A DNA stretch of 64,000 nucleotides from Algoriphagus sp. (GCF_024305035.1 NZ_JAMWZB010000003.1:62001-126000), one strand, 5' to 3'; numbered from the stretch's first letter, positions 1 to 9,564 are shown. A program made the numbers and translations. Notes: generated by a model not told the origin, from the letters alone.

Positions 1-15
1 TTTTAGTTTTTTCAT
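1..15 (-). CDS. Possible 5' end of a minus-strand gene running off the left edge
   Basis: An ATG on the minus strand (bases 15-13) is followed by four codons reading K-K-L-K before the window ends. This fits the start of an exported protein but only five codons are visible, so nothing can be said of its function. The 88 bases between it and the next gene show no clear hairpin. Confidence 0.2.
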
Positions 16-103
16 GGTCGATGGTATATTAAATTATCGATGTAAAGATAGAAGATGTTTTACTCAATCAAAACAAGGGGAAATTCAATTGTTTCAAATC
101 AGC

Positions 104-1321
104 TTAATTCTCTGATTTTAAGTTTTTTGGCATTCGGAACTGAATAAGGACTGCTGAAAGCACAGTCAATACCCCGATAAGCGCTATGGCCCAATTAATC
201 CCTAAGGAATCCGCAACTACACCGGAAAGTATTGCCCCTATTGCATAGCCCAAATCTCTCCAAAGTCGAAAGGTGCCGATACTTTCGGCTCGCTGTACAG
301 GACTGGTCGCATCGGCAATGGCCGCCATAAAAGTGGGGTAAACTAGTGCAGTGCCAAGACCAAGTACAACTGAGATTGCAATAAATCCGAAGTTACTTCC
401 TTGAGAAGGAATCAATAAAATCGCGAGTCCCTGCGCCAACATTCCAATGAATAGCAGATTTTTTTTGGAATAGAGATCGGCCATTTTCCCGGTGAATAAT
501 TGGCCAAAACCCCATACAGCAGGGTAAATTGCAGTGATGATACCGACCATTTCCAGATTAATTTCTTTACTCATCAAAAGTATGGGCAGTAATCCCCAAA
601 TCATCCCGTCGTTGAGGTTATTGATCAACCCGGCTTGAGTGATGGAACTTAAGGTTTTGTTGAAAAACGTGGTCTGCATAAAAACCCCCTTTAATTCGGG
701 CTGTTTGGTGTTTTCTCGTTCTTTTTGGACAAATTTACGTGTGTCCTTGACCCAAAAGATGGAAAGGATCAAACCGATAATTGCGATTCCCAATCCCAAC
801 AAAAAAGGATAAGGTCGGAGACCGTAATGACTGGCTAGGTAGGCCGTGAAAAATGCGATTAATCCTACCGACAAATATCCCGCAAACTCATTCAATCCCA
901 TTGCCAATCCCCGATTTTTCTCTCCCACAAGGTCAATTTTCATCACTACAGTACTACTCCAGGTCAAACCTTGACTGATTCCAAGCAGGACATTGGCAAA
1001 AATGACCAGGTTCCAAGACTGAGTATACAGCAATAGTAAAGGAATGGGCAGCGCAATGATCCATCCCATAATCAAAAGGTTTTTTCTTCCCCATTGATTG
1101 GCCAGTTTGCCGGTGAAATAATTACTGATAGCCTTACTGATGCCAAAAGCCGTAATGAAAGATAAGACCGCTGCAGAGGAGGTAATTCCAAAGATTTCCC
1201 TGGCAAATTCAGGAAAAATAGACCGCTCCAGACCAACCATTGCTCCAACGAAAGCATTGACGATGATCAGTAAGATGAACTGGTTAAGGTTTTCACGAAG
1301 GCCTAGTTTTGCAGAGGACAT
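104..1321 (-). CDS. MFS transporter, 405 aa
   Basis: A 12-helix major facilitator superfamily permease of normal length (about 400 residues), acting in the inner membrane. The N-terminal half carries the loop 2-3 signature G-x-x-x-D/N-x-x-G-R/K-K as GKLANQWGRKN (about residues 71-81), and the second half repeats it as GKMADLYSKKN (about 279-289). The central loop near residues 195-215 is charged. The substrate cannot be read from the sequence. It lies downstream of a Crp/Fnr regulator and an aminotransferase on the same strand, with an 89-base gap holding an A/T-rich dyad, so it may share regulation with them; that is inference. Confidence 0.85.
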   Translation of the reverse strand: MSSAKLGLRENLNQFILLIIVNAFVGAMVGLERSIFPEFAREIFGITSSAAVLSFITAFGISKAISNYFTGKLANQWGRKNLLIMGWIIALPIPLLLLYTQSWNLVIFANVLLGISQGLTWSSTVVMKIDLVGEKNRGLAMGLNEFAGYLSVGLIAFFTAYLASHYGLRPYPFLLGLGIAIIGLILSIFWVKDTRKFVQKERENTKQPELKGVFMQTTFFNKTLSSITQAGLINNLNDGMIWGLLPILLMSKEINLEMVGIITAIYPAVWGFGQLFTGKMADLYSKKNLLFIGMLAQGLAILLIPSQGSNFGFIAISVVLGLGTALVYPTFMAAIADATSPVQRAESIGTFRLWRDLGYAIGAILSGVVADSLGINWAIALIGVLTVLSAVLIQFRMPKNLKSEN

Positions 1322-1339
1322 GTAAGGTGTTCTTTTTTT

Positions 1340-1396
1340 ACAAAGGTCCGTTTCGCAAAAAGTTTATCCTTTTACAAATGTTAAAAAAGGTTGGAT
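1340..1396. promoter_or_regulatory. A/T-rich dyad between the Crp/Fnr gene and the MFS gene
   Basis: The gap contains CCTTTT (1370-1375) and, about ten bases on, AAAAAAGG, enclosing ACAAATGT. It could be a weak terminator for the Crp/Fnr transcript or an operator for the MFS gene. No GC-rich stem is present, so the terminator reading is weak. Confidence 0.25.
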
Positions 1397-1410
1397 TTGG
1401 GTTGGAGAAA

Positions 1411-1995
1411 TTAATTTTTCTGACCCCGGATGCGACTCAAACTCACCTGGGTAATTCCTAAATAGGAAGCGATGTGTTTCAATGGAATGCGTTGGATAAA
1501 CTCGGGGTTTTCTTCCAATAGCCTATGATAGCGTTCCTCGGCAGGGTGAAATTGTATGCTTTCGATTCGATTTAAAGTATTTACATAAGCCAATTCGGTA
1601 ATTTTGCGAAATAGCCGTTCCAGATCGGGTAAAGTATCAAAAAGACCAAAAAGCAAGTCGGAGGAAATTCCTACAAATTCAGTTTGCTCTACCGCCTGAA
1701 TGGCCTTTTGGCTGGGCTTGCCCGTGAAAAGACTCTCAGCACGGATAATGAGATCATTTTCAAAAGCAAAATACTCGGTGACGTCAATTCCATCTTTGTA
1801 ATAGTAGATTCTGGCCAGTCCTTTTTTGACAAAATAAATGGTTTTACAGGTGGCACCAATGGGTTGGAGATCTTGATTTTTTGCAATGGTGACGATCGAG
1901 CTAATGGATTCGATCGCCTTTTTGGAATCTGAATTTAAGGGATGGATTTGATTGAAAAACTCAAAAAGATGGTGAAATGGTGAATCTGAGCTCAT
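1411..1995 (-). CDS. Crp/Fnr-family transcriptional regulator, about 194 aa
   Basis: A cyclic-nucleotide-binding-like beta-barrel (about residues 20-120) is followed by a C-terminal winged helix with a recognition helix segment IASYLGITQVSLSRIR. A TTG start at 2019 would overlap the upstream aminotransferase by 20 bases; the ATG at 1995 (MSSDSPF) leaves a 4-base gap and is preferred. No cysteine cluster for an Fnr-type iron-sulfur centre is visible at the N-terminus, so it belongs with the short Bacteroidota Crp-like regulators of unknown ligand. It is probably cotranscribed with the aminotransferase upstream. Confidence 0.8.
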   Translation of the reverse strand: MSSDSPFHHLFEFFNQIHPLNSDSKKAIESISSIVTIAKNQDLQPIGATCKTIYFVKKGLARIYYYKDGIDVTEYFAFENDLIIRAESLFTGKPSQKAIQAVEQTEFVGISSDLLFGLFDTLPDLERLFRKITELAYVNTLNRIESIQFHPAEERYHRLLEENPEFIQRIPLKHIASYLGITQVSLSRIRGQKN

Positions 1996-1999
1996 GATA

Positions 2000-3319
2000 C
2001 TAGTAGGAAGGGCTTTCAAAGAACTGCGTCAATCTTTTCATGGCCTCCTTCAAGGTCAGCTCATCAACTCCTGTGATGACCATGCGGAAGAGTCCCTTTT
2101 TTTGGTGTCCAAACCCATGAGCTGGAGTCAGTAATATTCCTGTTTCTTGATATATTTTTAGCCAAAGCTCCTGTTCTGATGTTTCAGACTGATCCTTTAA
2201 AAATTGGAACAGGTCCATCCATACAAAAAGACTCCCGTAAGAGGCTTGATAGGGAATATTATTTTTTCGAAGGGACTTCACTACGATAAGATAGGACTCG
2301 GTTAGCCGTTCTTGGCTTAATTGGATAAAGTACTCCATAAAGGCAACATCTTTGAGTACTTCCTGCATAACCCACTGAGTATAGTTGGAAATGGAATGTC
2401 CGAGCCCTACGTTTCGGTAGCCGGTGATTAACTCTTGGTGATAGGAGTGAAGAAGTCCAATGCGAAAACCAGAAATTCCCAAATCCTTGGAAAAAGAATA
2501 CCAGAGATGAAGCCAAGGACTATTTCGCTTAGCCATCAGTTTACCAAAAGATGTGAATCTGAGGGGCTGAGGGTGATCCTGCTGGAGTTCAGGATGGGAA
2601 ATGTCAATTTGCGAAAGTCCATAAATTTCATTGACGATAAGATGAACTTCATGTTGCTCACACCAATCTGCAAGCGTTTCCAGTTGAGATTGATCGTAAA
2701 TCATTCCGGTAGGATTGTCTGGGCTGGTAAGAATCAGCATACGAAAAGTACTTCCACTCGCCTCGATTTCATCTTTTGCTTTTTGAAGCAGTTCCGGAGA
2801 AATGGAAACACCTGAATTGAGCTCACTCCAGGATTGGTCAGTTTGCAAATCATAGCGCTTCAGACCGGGTAAGGCGCCCAGGTCCCCGGAGTAAACAGGA
2901 TAGGCTGGGGCAGGAATAACAGCCGTATCTCCGGGATTTCCGAGTAAAAAGGCGGTCATTTCGATCACCGAAGTGGCCCCCCCGGAGAAAGCAAGCGATT
3001 CGGCTGGCAAAGGGGATTTAGTCAAAAATTTGGATAAAAATGCAGCGGTAGCTTCTCGAAAACTTGGAGCCCCAGCCGGATCGGTATAGCTCGCAACCCA
3101 CTCCGGGATATCATTTTCTCGGGTGACGCGTTGGATCCGTTCACGAAGCATATCCCAGGCCATGTGGTTCTCGGCGATATTCATGGCGATTTTTCCTTCT
3201 GGATTATTGGTGGGGTGAAATTGATCTTTTTCAGCTTCGTAAAACAACTCCAAGTCTACTCTCATGGGATTTTGGGAAGCTGATTGACCGATTCTAGAAA
3301 GAAGATTTGTTTTTGACAT
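2000..3319 (-). CDS. PLP-dependent class I/II aminotransferase, ACC-synthase-like, 439 aa
   Basis: A fold-type I PLP enzyme. The lysine that binds PLP lies in YSFSKDLGISGFRIG (about residues 276-290), the N-P-T-G motif in SPDNPTGMIYD and the acidic PLP contact in VNEIYGL. The S-F-S-K-D-L-G-(I/L)-x-G-F-R pattern is the one seen in 1-aminocyclopropane-1-carboxylate synthases and related aminotransferases; the real substrate is not evident. It starts at an ATG and is followed at once by the Crp/Fnr gene, suggesting an operon in which the regulator may respond to the product of this enzyme (inference). Confidence 0.82.
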   Translation of the reverse strand: MSKTNLLSRIGQSASQNPMRVDLELFYEAEKDQFHPTNNPEGKIAMNIAENHMAWDMLRERIQRVTRENDIPEWVASYTDPAGAPSFREATAAFLSKFLTKSPLPAESLAFSGGATSVIEMTAFLLGNPGDTAVIPAPAYPVYSGDLGALPGLKRYDLQTDQSWSELNSGVSISPELLQKAKDEIEASGSTFRMLILTSPDNPTGMIYDQSQLETLADWCEQHEVHLIVNEIYGLSQIDISHPELQQDHPQPLRFTSFGKLMAKRNSPWLHLWYSFSKDLGISGFRIGLLHSYHQELITGYRNVGLGHSISNYTQWVMQEVLKDVAFMEYFIQLSQERLTESYLIVVKSLRKNNIPYQASYGSLFVWMDLFQFLKDQSETSEQELWLKIYQETGILLTPAHGFGHQKKGLFRMVITGVDELTLKEAMKRLTQFFESPSY

Positions 3320-3366
3320 AGGACAAGGATTTATTTTTTGAAATTAAGAAAATTCTTAGGAAGGGC

Positions 3367-3399
3367 TTGAAAAATGGAATTCCACAGGAATTAAATTTT
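3367..3399 (+). promoter_or_regulatory. Candidate Bacteroidota-type promoter for the S9 peptidase
   Basis: TTG at 3367-3369 and TAAATTTT at 3392-3399, separated by 22 bases, resemble the Bacteroidota housekeeping promoter (TTG, 17-23 bases, TAnnTTTG). The following ATG is at 3431. The last base of the -7 element does not match. Confidence 0.35.
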
Positions 3400-3430
3400 A
3401 ACCAAAAACATTTTCAGCTATCTTACCCCT

Positions 3431-5623
3431 ATGCAAAATGTCCTAACCAAATTCCTGCTCTCCCTATTCCTATTAATCTTCGCTTTTTTAGGAGCTGCAC
3501 AGGCCCAGTCCATTAAATGGCATAGTTCCCAAGACAAGTATTTTCAAATTCAATCCAATCAAATTGTTCGAATAGAACTACCTGATCAAGATTCTCAGCT
3601 GGTGGTGAGTGCTGCAGACCTAAAAACTGAAGCCAATCAAACGCTGAATATTCGGGATTTTACTTTTTCCGAAGACGGTAAGAAGCTTCTGATTTATACC
3701 CATACCAAACGAGTTTGGAGACTTGATACTCAAGGTGATTATTGGGTATTGGATTTGGAAAGTAAAAACCTACAGCAAGTGGGTAAAGGACTCCCAGCAG
3801 CTTCCTTGCGTTTTGCAAAATTTTCTCCTGATGCAAGGAAAGTCGCCTTTGTCAGCGAGTTCAATCTTTATGTGGAAGATTTAGCAATGGGTAAAATTAC
3901 TCAATTGACCTTTGACGGTAACCGGAAATTAATCAACGGAACCTTCGATTGGGCCTATGAGGAGGAGTTTGCCTCAAGGGATGGATTTCAATGGAGTCCG
4001 GATGGAAAACGGATTGCCTTTTGGCAGCTTGATGCCAATCAGATTCGGGATTTTTACATGGTCAATAATACCGATTCGGTCTATTCTCAAATCATTCCGG
4101 TAGAATATCCTAAAGTTGGAGAATCTCCTTCTCCTGCAAAAATAGGAGTAATTGAATTGGAAAATCAAGACCTTACTTGGCTGAATATTCCAGGAGATCC
4201 TGCCCAGCATTATTTGCCTCGAATGGAATGGAATTCCCCGGATTTACTTTTGCTACAGCAGCTCAATCGCAAGCAAAATCAGTCCAAAATTTTTGCTGTA
4301 GCTATTTTAAAAAATGAAGCAACAGTCATTTTTGAGGAAGAGGATGAGGCCTGGATTGATGTACTTTCAAGCTGGGAAAATGTGTATGCGTTAACTTTCA
4401 GACATGAATTCCAATGGATTAATAATCGAAAGGAATTTTTATGGTTTAGTGAAAAAGGAGGCTGGAGGCAACTGTATCGAATTGGCTTGGATGGGGAAGA
4501 AACTCTGATCACTCCAGGAACTTACGATGTGATCAATTTACTTCATGTGGATGAGCAGAACAATCGGATTTATTTTCATGCTTCTCCTGAAAATGCCACA
4601 CAGAAATACCTGTATGCTGCGCGATTGGACGGGAAGGGGAAAGCCGAAAAAATCACGCCGGATGCTTTGGAAGGCACCCATACTTATCTGGTTTCCCCAA
4701 GTGGAAAGTATGCTTTTCATCAATTTCAAAACTCCCATACTCGCCCGTTGGCAGAATGGATCAGCCTTCCTAATCATAAACCTTTAGACGAGGGCCAGAG
4801 TATTGCAGCTCATGTTTCGAAAAACCAGGAGGAAAAGAAGGTGGAGTTTTTTAAAATAAAAACCGGTGATGGGACAGAAATGGACGGTTGGATGGTCAAA
4901 CCGATTGATTTTGATCTAACAAAAAAATATCCGGTAGTCTTCTACGTGTACACTGAACCCTGGGGTGCCAATGTCAAAGACACCTATGGAGTGGGGCGAA
5001 ACAGACTTTATAATGGTGACATGGCAAGGGATGGCTACCTCTATATTTCGATTGATAATCGGGGAACTCCCGCTCCAAAGGGAAGAGCTTGGCGAAAAAG
5101 TATCTATCGGAAAATTGGTCGCTTAAATATTGCTGATCAAGCAGCAGCGGCAAAGCAAATCTTAGCATGGGATTACGTGGACCCAGAGCGCGTGGCTGTT
5201 TGGGGTTGGTCTGGTGGGGGCTCGGCTACTTTGAATCTGCTATTTCAGTATCCTGAAATTTATAAAACAGGCATTTCCATTGCTGCTGTAGCCAATCAGT
5301 TGACTTATGATAATATCTATCAGGAGCGCTACATGGGTTTGCCAGAGGAGAACTTGGAGGATTTTGTGGCAGGCTCCCCGATCACACATGCGAAGAATTT
5401 GGAAGGAAATCTCCTTTATATCCATGGCACTGCCGATGACAATGTGCATTATGCCAATGCGGATATGCTGGTGAATGAACTCATCAAACATGGCAAAATT
5501 TTCCAATTTATGCCTTATCCCAACCGATCACATTCCATTTCTGAGGGGGAGGGAACGAATGCCCATTTGAAAAAATTGTACACTGATTATTTGAAAAAGC
5601 ATTGTCCTCCCGGAGGAAGGTGA
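3431..5623 (+). CDS. S9 family peptidase (dipeptidyl-peptidase IV type), 730 aa
   Basis: An exported serine peptidase that would remove N-terminal dipeptides in the periplasm or at the cell surface. A signal peptide occupies about residues 1-26 (hydrophobic run ending A-Q-A-Q). An N-terminal beta-propeller contains the DPP-IV motif DWAYEEEF, whose two glutamates bind the substrate amino terminus. The C-terminal alpha/beta-hydrolase domain has the nucleophile Ser594 in GWSGGG, the acid Asp669/Asp670 in GTADDNVH and His701 in NRSHSI. Length matches bacterial DPP-IV. It stands alone on the plus strand, divergent from the aminotransferase, and is followed by an M1 peptidase, so both may serve peptide use. 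Confidence 0.9.
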   Translation: MQNVLTKFLLSLFLLIFAFLGAAQAQSIKWHSSQDKYFQIQSNQIVRIELPDQDSQLVVSAADLKTEANQTLNIRDFTFSEDGKKLLIYTHTKRVWRLDTQGDYWVLDLESKNLQQVGKGLPAASLRFAKFSPDARKVAFVSEFNLYVEDLAMGKITQLTFDGNRKLINGTFDWAYEEEFASRDGFQWSPDGKRIAFWQLDANQIRDFYMVNNTDSVYSQIIPVEYPKVGESPSPAKIGVIELENQDLTWLNIPGDPAQHYLPRMEWNSPDLLLLQQLNRKQNQSKIFAVAILKNEATVIFEEEDEAWIDVLSSWENVYALTFRHEFQWINNRKEFLWFSEKGGWRQLYRIGLDGEETLITPGTYDVINLLHVDEQNNRIYFHASPENATQKYLYAARLDGKGKAEKITPDALEGTHTYLVSPSGKYAFHQFQNSHTRPLAEWISLPNHKPLDEGQSIAAHVSKNQEEKKVEFFKIKTGDGTEMDGWMVKPIDFDLTKKYPVVFYVYTEPWGANVKDTYGVGRNRLYNGDMARDGYLYISIDNRGTPAPKGRAWRKSIYRKIGRLNIADQAAAAKQILAWDYVDPERVAVWGWSGGGSATLNLLFQYPEIYKTGISIAAVANQLTYDNIYQERYMGLPEENLEDFVAGSPITHAKNLEGNLLYIHGTADDNVHYANADMLVNELIKHGKIFQFMPYPNRSHSISEGEGTNAHLKKLYTDYLKKHCPPGGR

Positions 5624-5681
5624 TTGGTTACTGGCGATGATTAAGGTATGGAATCAAAATTTTAGATCTAAGCAATAAGAA

Positions 5682-5718
5682 AGCAAACCCTTTGATATTA
5701 ATATCGATGGGGTTTGCT
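5682..5718. terminator. Long hairpin downstream of the S9 peptidase
   Basis: AGCAAACCC (5682-5690) pairs exactly with GGGTTTGCT (5710-5718), and the loop itself holds the palindrome GATATTAATATC (5694-5705). There is no clear T-run after it, so it may act as an mRNA 3'-end structure rather than a classic intrinsic terminator. Confidence 0.5.
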
Positions 5719-5845
5719 CAGGGGTTCTACAAACTAGTCATGGGAAAGAATTTGTCTTAATTCCAGAAAAAATGCCCTGAGTTCAGGTCAAAAATTGGTC
5801 AACTTGATTTGAGCTCAGATCAACATGTAAAAGCAATTGACTTCT

Positions 5846-7480
5846 ATGAAAAAAACACGAGTTGTACTTTCAATTTTCTTGATAACCCTTTGGGTTGAAA
5901 TCGGATTTGCCCAAAACCTCCCCACTAGGGCCGATACACTTCGGGGAAGTATCACGCCCGAACGGGAATGGTGGGATTTGAATTATTACCATCTTTCGGT
6001 GGAGGTTTTTCCCGAAGAGCAGTCCATCAAAGGAAAAAACCTCGTCCGTTACCGAGTCAAAAAGCCGTCTCAGATCCTTCAGATTGATCTGCAGGAGCCT
6101 ATGGAGATTACCTCGGTCAAACAAGACGGGATGGAACTTTCCTTTAAGCGGGAAGGAGCAGCACATTTTATTTCTCTACAGAAAAACCAAGAAAAAGGAG
6201 CTTTCAATGAGCTTGAGATTTTCTACCAAGGAAAGCCCAAGGTAGCTGTTAGGCCTCCTTGGGATGGAGGAATTACCTGGCAAAAGGATTCCAATGGAAA
6301 GCACCTGATTGCCAACTCAAATCAAGGGATTGGTTCCAGTATTTGGTGGCCAAGCAAGGATCATCCCGCTGATGAAGTGGATAGTATGATGATTTCGGTG
6401 ACCGTACCCAAGGATCTCATGGATGTATCCAATGGCCGTTTGATCGAGATGGAAGAAAATGAAAAGACCAAGACCTACCATTGGTTAGTTTCCAACCCCA
6501 TTAATGATTACGGTGTCAATATCAGTATTGGGGATTATGTGCATTTTGATGAAGAATATGAAGGTGAAAAAGGGACGCTCACCATGGATTATTATGTCTT
6601 GCGGGACAATTTGGAGAAAGCCAAGAAGCAGTTTCAGGATGCTACGCGGATGATGGAAGCCTTTGAGCATTGGTTTGGTCCCTATCCTTTTTACGAAGAC
6701 GGCTTTAAACTCATTGAAGTGCCTTATTTAGGAATGGAACATCAGAGTGCCGTCACGTATGGCAATGGCTATCAAAATGGGTATTTGGGTCGGGATTTGA
6801 GCGGAACGGGTTGGGGGCTGAAATTTGATTTTATCATCATCCATGAGGCGGGGCACGAGTGGTTTGCCAATAATATTACGTATCAGGATGTTGCCGATAT
6901 GTGGATTCACGAGAGCTTTACCAATTACTCCGAAAGCTTATTTCTGGAGTATTTTTATGGAAAAGAAGCGGGGCAGGAATATGTACGCGGGACGCGAATG
7001 AACATTGCCAATCAAAGTCCAATTATTGGAATTTATGGTATTAATCGTCGGGGTTCGGGAGACATGTATTACAAAGGAGGGAATCTGCTCAATACGCTAC
7101 GAGAAGTGATTGCAGACGATGAAAAATGGCGCAGTATTCTTCGAGGGTTGAATTCGGAATTTTATCATCAAACAGTCACTACAAGACAAGTGGAGGAGTA
7201 TATGGCTCAACAGGCAGGGATGGATTTGAAGCCCTTTTTTGATCAGTACTTGAGAACGAGTAGGATTCCGGTCTTGGAGTATTATTTCACCGAAGAAAGC
7301 AGACTTCATTACCGCTGGAACGGCACTGTCCCAGCTTTTGAAATGCCAGTGGATGTCAGGATTGGGGAGGAGAAAATCAGATTGAAACCCAGCACCGAGT
7401 GGCAAGAAATGAAGGTGAGAAATCAAGCTGATTTGGTGGTAGATCCGGATTTCTACCTATCGGTATTGAAGATGCGGTAA
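5846..7480 (+). CDS. M1 family metallopeptidase, about 544 aa
   Basis: An exported zinc aminopeptidase. The ATG at 5846 (MKKTRVVLSIFLIT) gives a clean signal peptide, so the TTG at 5837 is not preferred. The zinc site is HEAGH followed 18 residues later by the third ligand Glu in WIHESFTNY, the standard HEXXH-X18-E arrangement. The substrate-binding GAMEN motif is present as GMEH (YLGMEHQSAV). At about 545 residues it is shorter than four-domain M1 enzymes and lacks the long C-terminal helical domain, as is usual for Bacteroidota secreted M1 proteins. A hairpin with T-run follows the stop. Confidence 0.88.
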   Translation: MKKTRVVLSIFLITLWVEIGFAQNLPTRADTLRGSITPEREWWDLNYYHLSVEVFPEEQSIKGKNLVRYRVKKPSQILQIDLQEPMEITSVKQDGMELSFKREGAAHFISLQKNQEKGAFNELEIFYQGKPKVAVRPPWDGGITWQKDSNGKHLIANSNQGIGSSIWWPSKDHPADEVDSMMISVTVPKDLMDVSNGRLIEMEENEKTKTYHWLVSNPINDYGVNISIGDYVHFDEEYEGEKGTLTMDYYVLRDNLEKAKKQFQDATRMMEAFEHWFGPYPFYEDGFKLIEVPYLGMEHQSAVTYGNGYQNGYLGRDLSGTGWGLKFDFIIIHEAGHEWFANNITYQDVADMWIHESFTNYSESLFLEYFYGKEAGQEYVRGTRMNIANQSPIIGIYGINRRGSGDMYYKGGNLLNTLREVIADDEKWRSILRGLNSEFYHQTVTTRQVEEYMAQQAGMDLKPFFDQYLRTSRIPVLEYYFTEESRLHYRWNGTVPAFEMPVDVRIGEEKIRLKPSTEWQEMKVRNQADLVVDPDFYLSVLKMR

Positions 7481-7505
7481 GTTACCATTTGAATCCCAAA
7501 AAGAT

Positions 7506-7547
7506 AGGAACCCTTAATCAGACCTGGTTATTTGGGTTTCCTTTTTT
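7506..7547 (+). terminator. Intrinsic terminator after the M1 peptidase
   Basis: AGGAACCC (7506-7513) pairs with GGGTTTCCT (7534-7542) with one bulged base and is followed by six T (7542-7547). It covers the upstream TTG start of the next reading frame, which supports the later ATG for that gene. Confidence 0.6.
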
Positions 7548-7573
7548 ACCTTATTTCAAATTTTAACACATTG

Positions 7574-8407
7574 ATGATGAATTCAATCAAGAAATATTCC
7601 CAGCTGATAAGGGGTGCAGGCTTAATTATATTGATTTCTTGTCAAAATCAGGAAGTGGAAAAGGAGGTCAAGGGATTTCCTTTGGCTGAGGTCGAATGGA
7701 TTGATTTGAGTTATTCGTTTGATTCGACGACACTTTATTGGCCAAATAATCCGGATGGCTTTCAGTTGCGGGAAGATGCCGCCGGAGTAACCGATTTGGG
7801 CTATTATTATTCCTCCTATACCCTTTTAACTCCAGAGCATGGAGGAACGCATTTGGATGCACCCATTCATTTTTACGAAAATGGAGAAACGGTCGATGAG
7901 CTTGCGCTATCCAAATTGACTGGCCAAGCGGTTCTGATTGATGTTCGTGTGCAGGCATTTGAAAATCGGGATTACTTGATTGATACGGCAGCCGTTTTGA
8001 ATTGGGAAAAGAAGTTTGGGCAAATTCCCGACCATGCCATGGTTTTGTTTCGAACGGGTTATGGACAGTTTTATCCTGATCGAGAAGGCTATTTCGGTAC
8101 TGCAAAAACAGGAGAAGGAGCCATTCCTGAATTACATTTTCCGGGGATAGATCCCGAATTAGCTACTTGGCTTGTCAAAAACCGCAAAATTAAAGCTGTA
8201 GGATTGGATACTCCAAGTTTGGATTATGGACAGTCCAAAGATTTTGCCGCACATCAAGCCTTGATGGAAGCACAGATTCCAGGTTTTGAAAATCTCGCCA
8301 ATCTAGATCAATTACCCGAAAAAGGGATTTATGTAGTGGCCCTTCCCATGAAAATCAAAGGAGGAAGCGGGGGACCACTTCGGGTGATTGCTACGGTTTT
8401 GGAATAA
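7574..8407 (+). CDS. Cyclase-family lipoprotein (kynurenine formamidase-like), about 277 aa
   Basis: A putative metal-dependent hydrolase of the cyclase family (PF04199). The metal-binding signature H-x-G-T-H-x-D-x-P-x-H is present as HGGTHLDAPIHF. The ATG at 7574 (or 7577) gives a lipoprotein signal ending in LISC, so the protein is likely anchored to a membrane outside the cytoplasm. This differs from the cytoplasmic KynB formamidases and argues against a role in tryptophan breakdown; the substrate is unknown. It runs convergently into the PIG-L gene with a 10-base gap. Confidence 0.8.
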   Translation: MMNSIKKYSQLIRGAGLIILISCQNQEVEKEVKGFPLAEVEWIDLSYSFDSTTLYWPNNPDGFQLREDAAGVTDLGYYYSSYTLLTPEHGGTHLDAPIHFYENGETVDELALSKLTGQAVLIDVRVQAFENRDYLIDTAAVLNWEKKFGQIPDHAMVLFRTGYGQFYPDREGYFGTAKTGEGAIPELHFPGIDPELATWLVKNRKIKAVGLDTPSLDYGQSKDFAAHQALMEAQIPGFENLANLDQLPEKGIYVVALPMKIKGGSGGPLRVIATVLE

Positions 8408-8417
8408 TTTTTTTAGG

Positions 8418-9302
8418 TTAGTTTTTGGACTTTCCCAACATGGGAAATAAGCGCTTAATTTCTGCTTCGTTGGGTTGGCTGCCGTATTCGCAGATCTCGA
8501 AAGCCTCGGCAAATTGAGCTTTATCCGCGGCTTCGCTTCCATACCATTTTTCCAAAGCGGCTTTGACGGTTGGGTTGGGCGACAAAGCCCGCTTGGATTT
8601 GAGCCATTGGATTCGTTCTTCTTTATCGTTGGGGATTTCATCTGGGTCATTTGATATCCATGGAAGCCATTCGTAAAACTGGGATACATGGGCATCCAGC
8701 GCATAGATTTTTTGATCAATCACCGAGGTAATGTCGATGGCGATATCCGGTGAAAAGGGATTGGGTTTTTGAAAATGATCCTGATAGTATAAGAAAACCG
8801 GGTTTTTGCGAAGGGGAGGGGTATCTGAAGCAATATTGGGGACACCCACCATAAAGGCAGCATCCTGAACCAATACCCCTGTGTAGCGGTGGTCAGGATG
8901 ATAGTCATTGGTTCGATGAGAGATCACTACATCGGCCTCCCATTCACGGATTTTGCGGATGACAGCTTTGCGGATTTCCAAGGTAGGCATCAGTTCTCCA
9001 TCGTGATGGTCCATAACTTCATAGGTAATGCCTAGTCTTTGGGCGACTTGCTGAGTTTCTGCCATTCGGCGTACCGCTAGCATCCCACCTCCCATTTCCA
9101 TGTGTCCGGCATCTCCGTTGGTGAGGGAAAGAAACTTGACTTCATGACCGAGTTGGGAAAAAAGAGCGGCTGTTCCTCCAGATTTGATATCGCAATCGTC
9201 GGGATGAGCTCCAATCATAAGAATTCGAAGGGGCTTTTCTTGGGCTATTCCAAATTGGAAAACAAACAGAGAAAGGAAAAGGGTGAAGATTTTGGTTTTC
9301 AT
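8418..9302 (-). CDS. PIG-L family deacetylase, exported, 294 aa
   Basis: A zinc-dependent LmbE/PIG-L deacetylase that would remove N-acetyl groups from an amino-sugar conjugate. The zinc motif A-H-P-D-D is seen as GAHPDDCD near residue 33, and the later zinc histidine in YHPDHRYTG near residue 139. An N-terminal signal peptide ends at GIAQ (about residue 20), so it acts outside the cytoplasm, unlike MshB or BshB enzymes of thiol biosynthesis. Length is normal for exported Bacteroidota members. The substrate is unknown. Confidence 0.85.
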   Translation of the reverse strand: MKTKIFTLFLSLFVFQFGIAQEKPLRILMIGAHPDDCDIKSGGTAALFSQLGHEVKFLSLTNGDAGHMEMGGGMLAVRRMAETQQVAQRLGITYEVMDHHDGELMPTLEIRKAVIRKIREWEADVVISHRTNDYHPDHRYTGVLVQDAAFMVGVPNIASDTPPLRKNPVFLYYQDHFQKPNPFSPDIAIDITSVIDQKIYALDAHVSQFYEWLPWISNDPDEIPNDKEERIQWLKSKRALSPNPTVKAALEKWYGSEAADKAQFAEAFEICEYGSQPNEAEIKRLFPMLGKSKN

Positions 9303-9564
9303 AGGTTTTTGGGTTTCGATTTTAGAAAATACTTACTTCGAATTAAAATACCAATTTGAATGGGATAAGCGGGAAATCTAGTAGGGAAGAAAAAATAATT
9401 TTTCACTGGAAAGAAAAGGGAGGATTTTGAAAAGATTTTATTTACGAGAAGTGAAGTGTAAAAATCAACTTCTTTTTGACCGTTCAAACAAAAGCCTGAT
9501 TTTGATGCTTTTTAGTTTTTTACCAATGGAAAACGTAATCCAAATAGTATTCACAATTTGCATC

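Noticed and set aside
2435-2815. 126-codon open frame opposite the aminotransferase
   Set aside because: Antisense shadow of a well-supported gene; composition is not protein-like.
7668-8105. 145-codon open frame opposite the cyclase-family gene
   Set aside because: Lies fully within a gene with clear family motifs, and its translation shows no domain.
9427-9564. Extended N-terminus of the outer-membrane receptor from a TTG
   Set aside because: The ATG at 9565 gives a proper signal peptide; the extension lacks one at the start.
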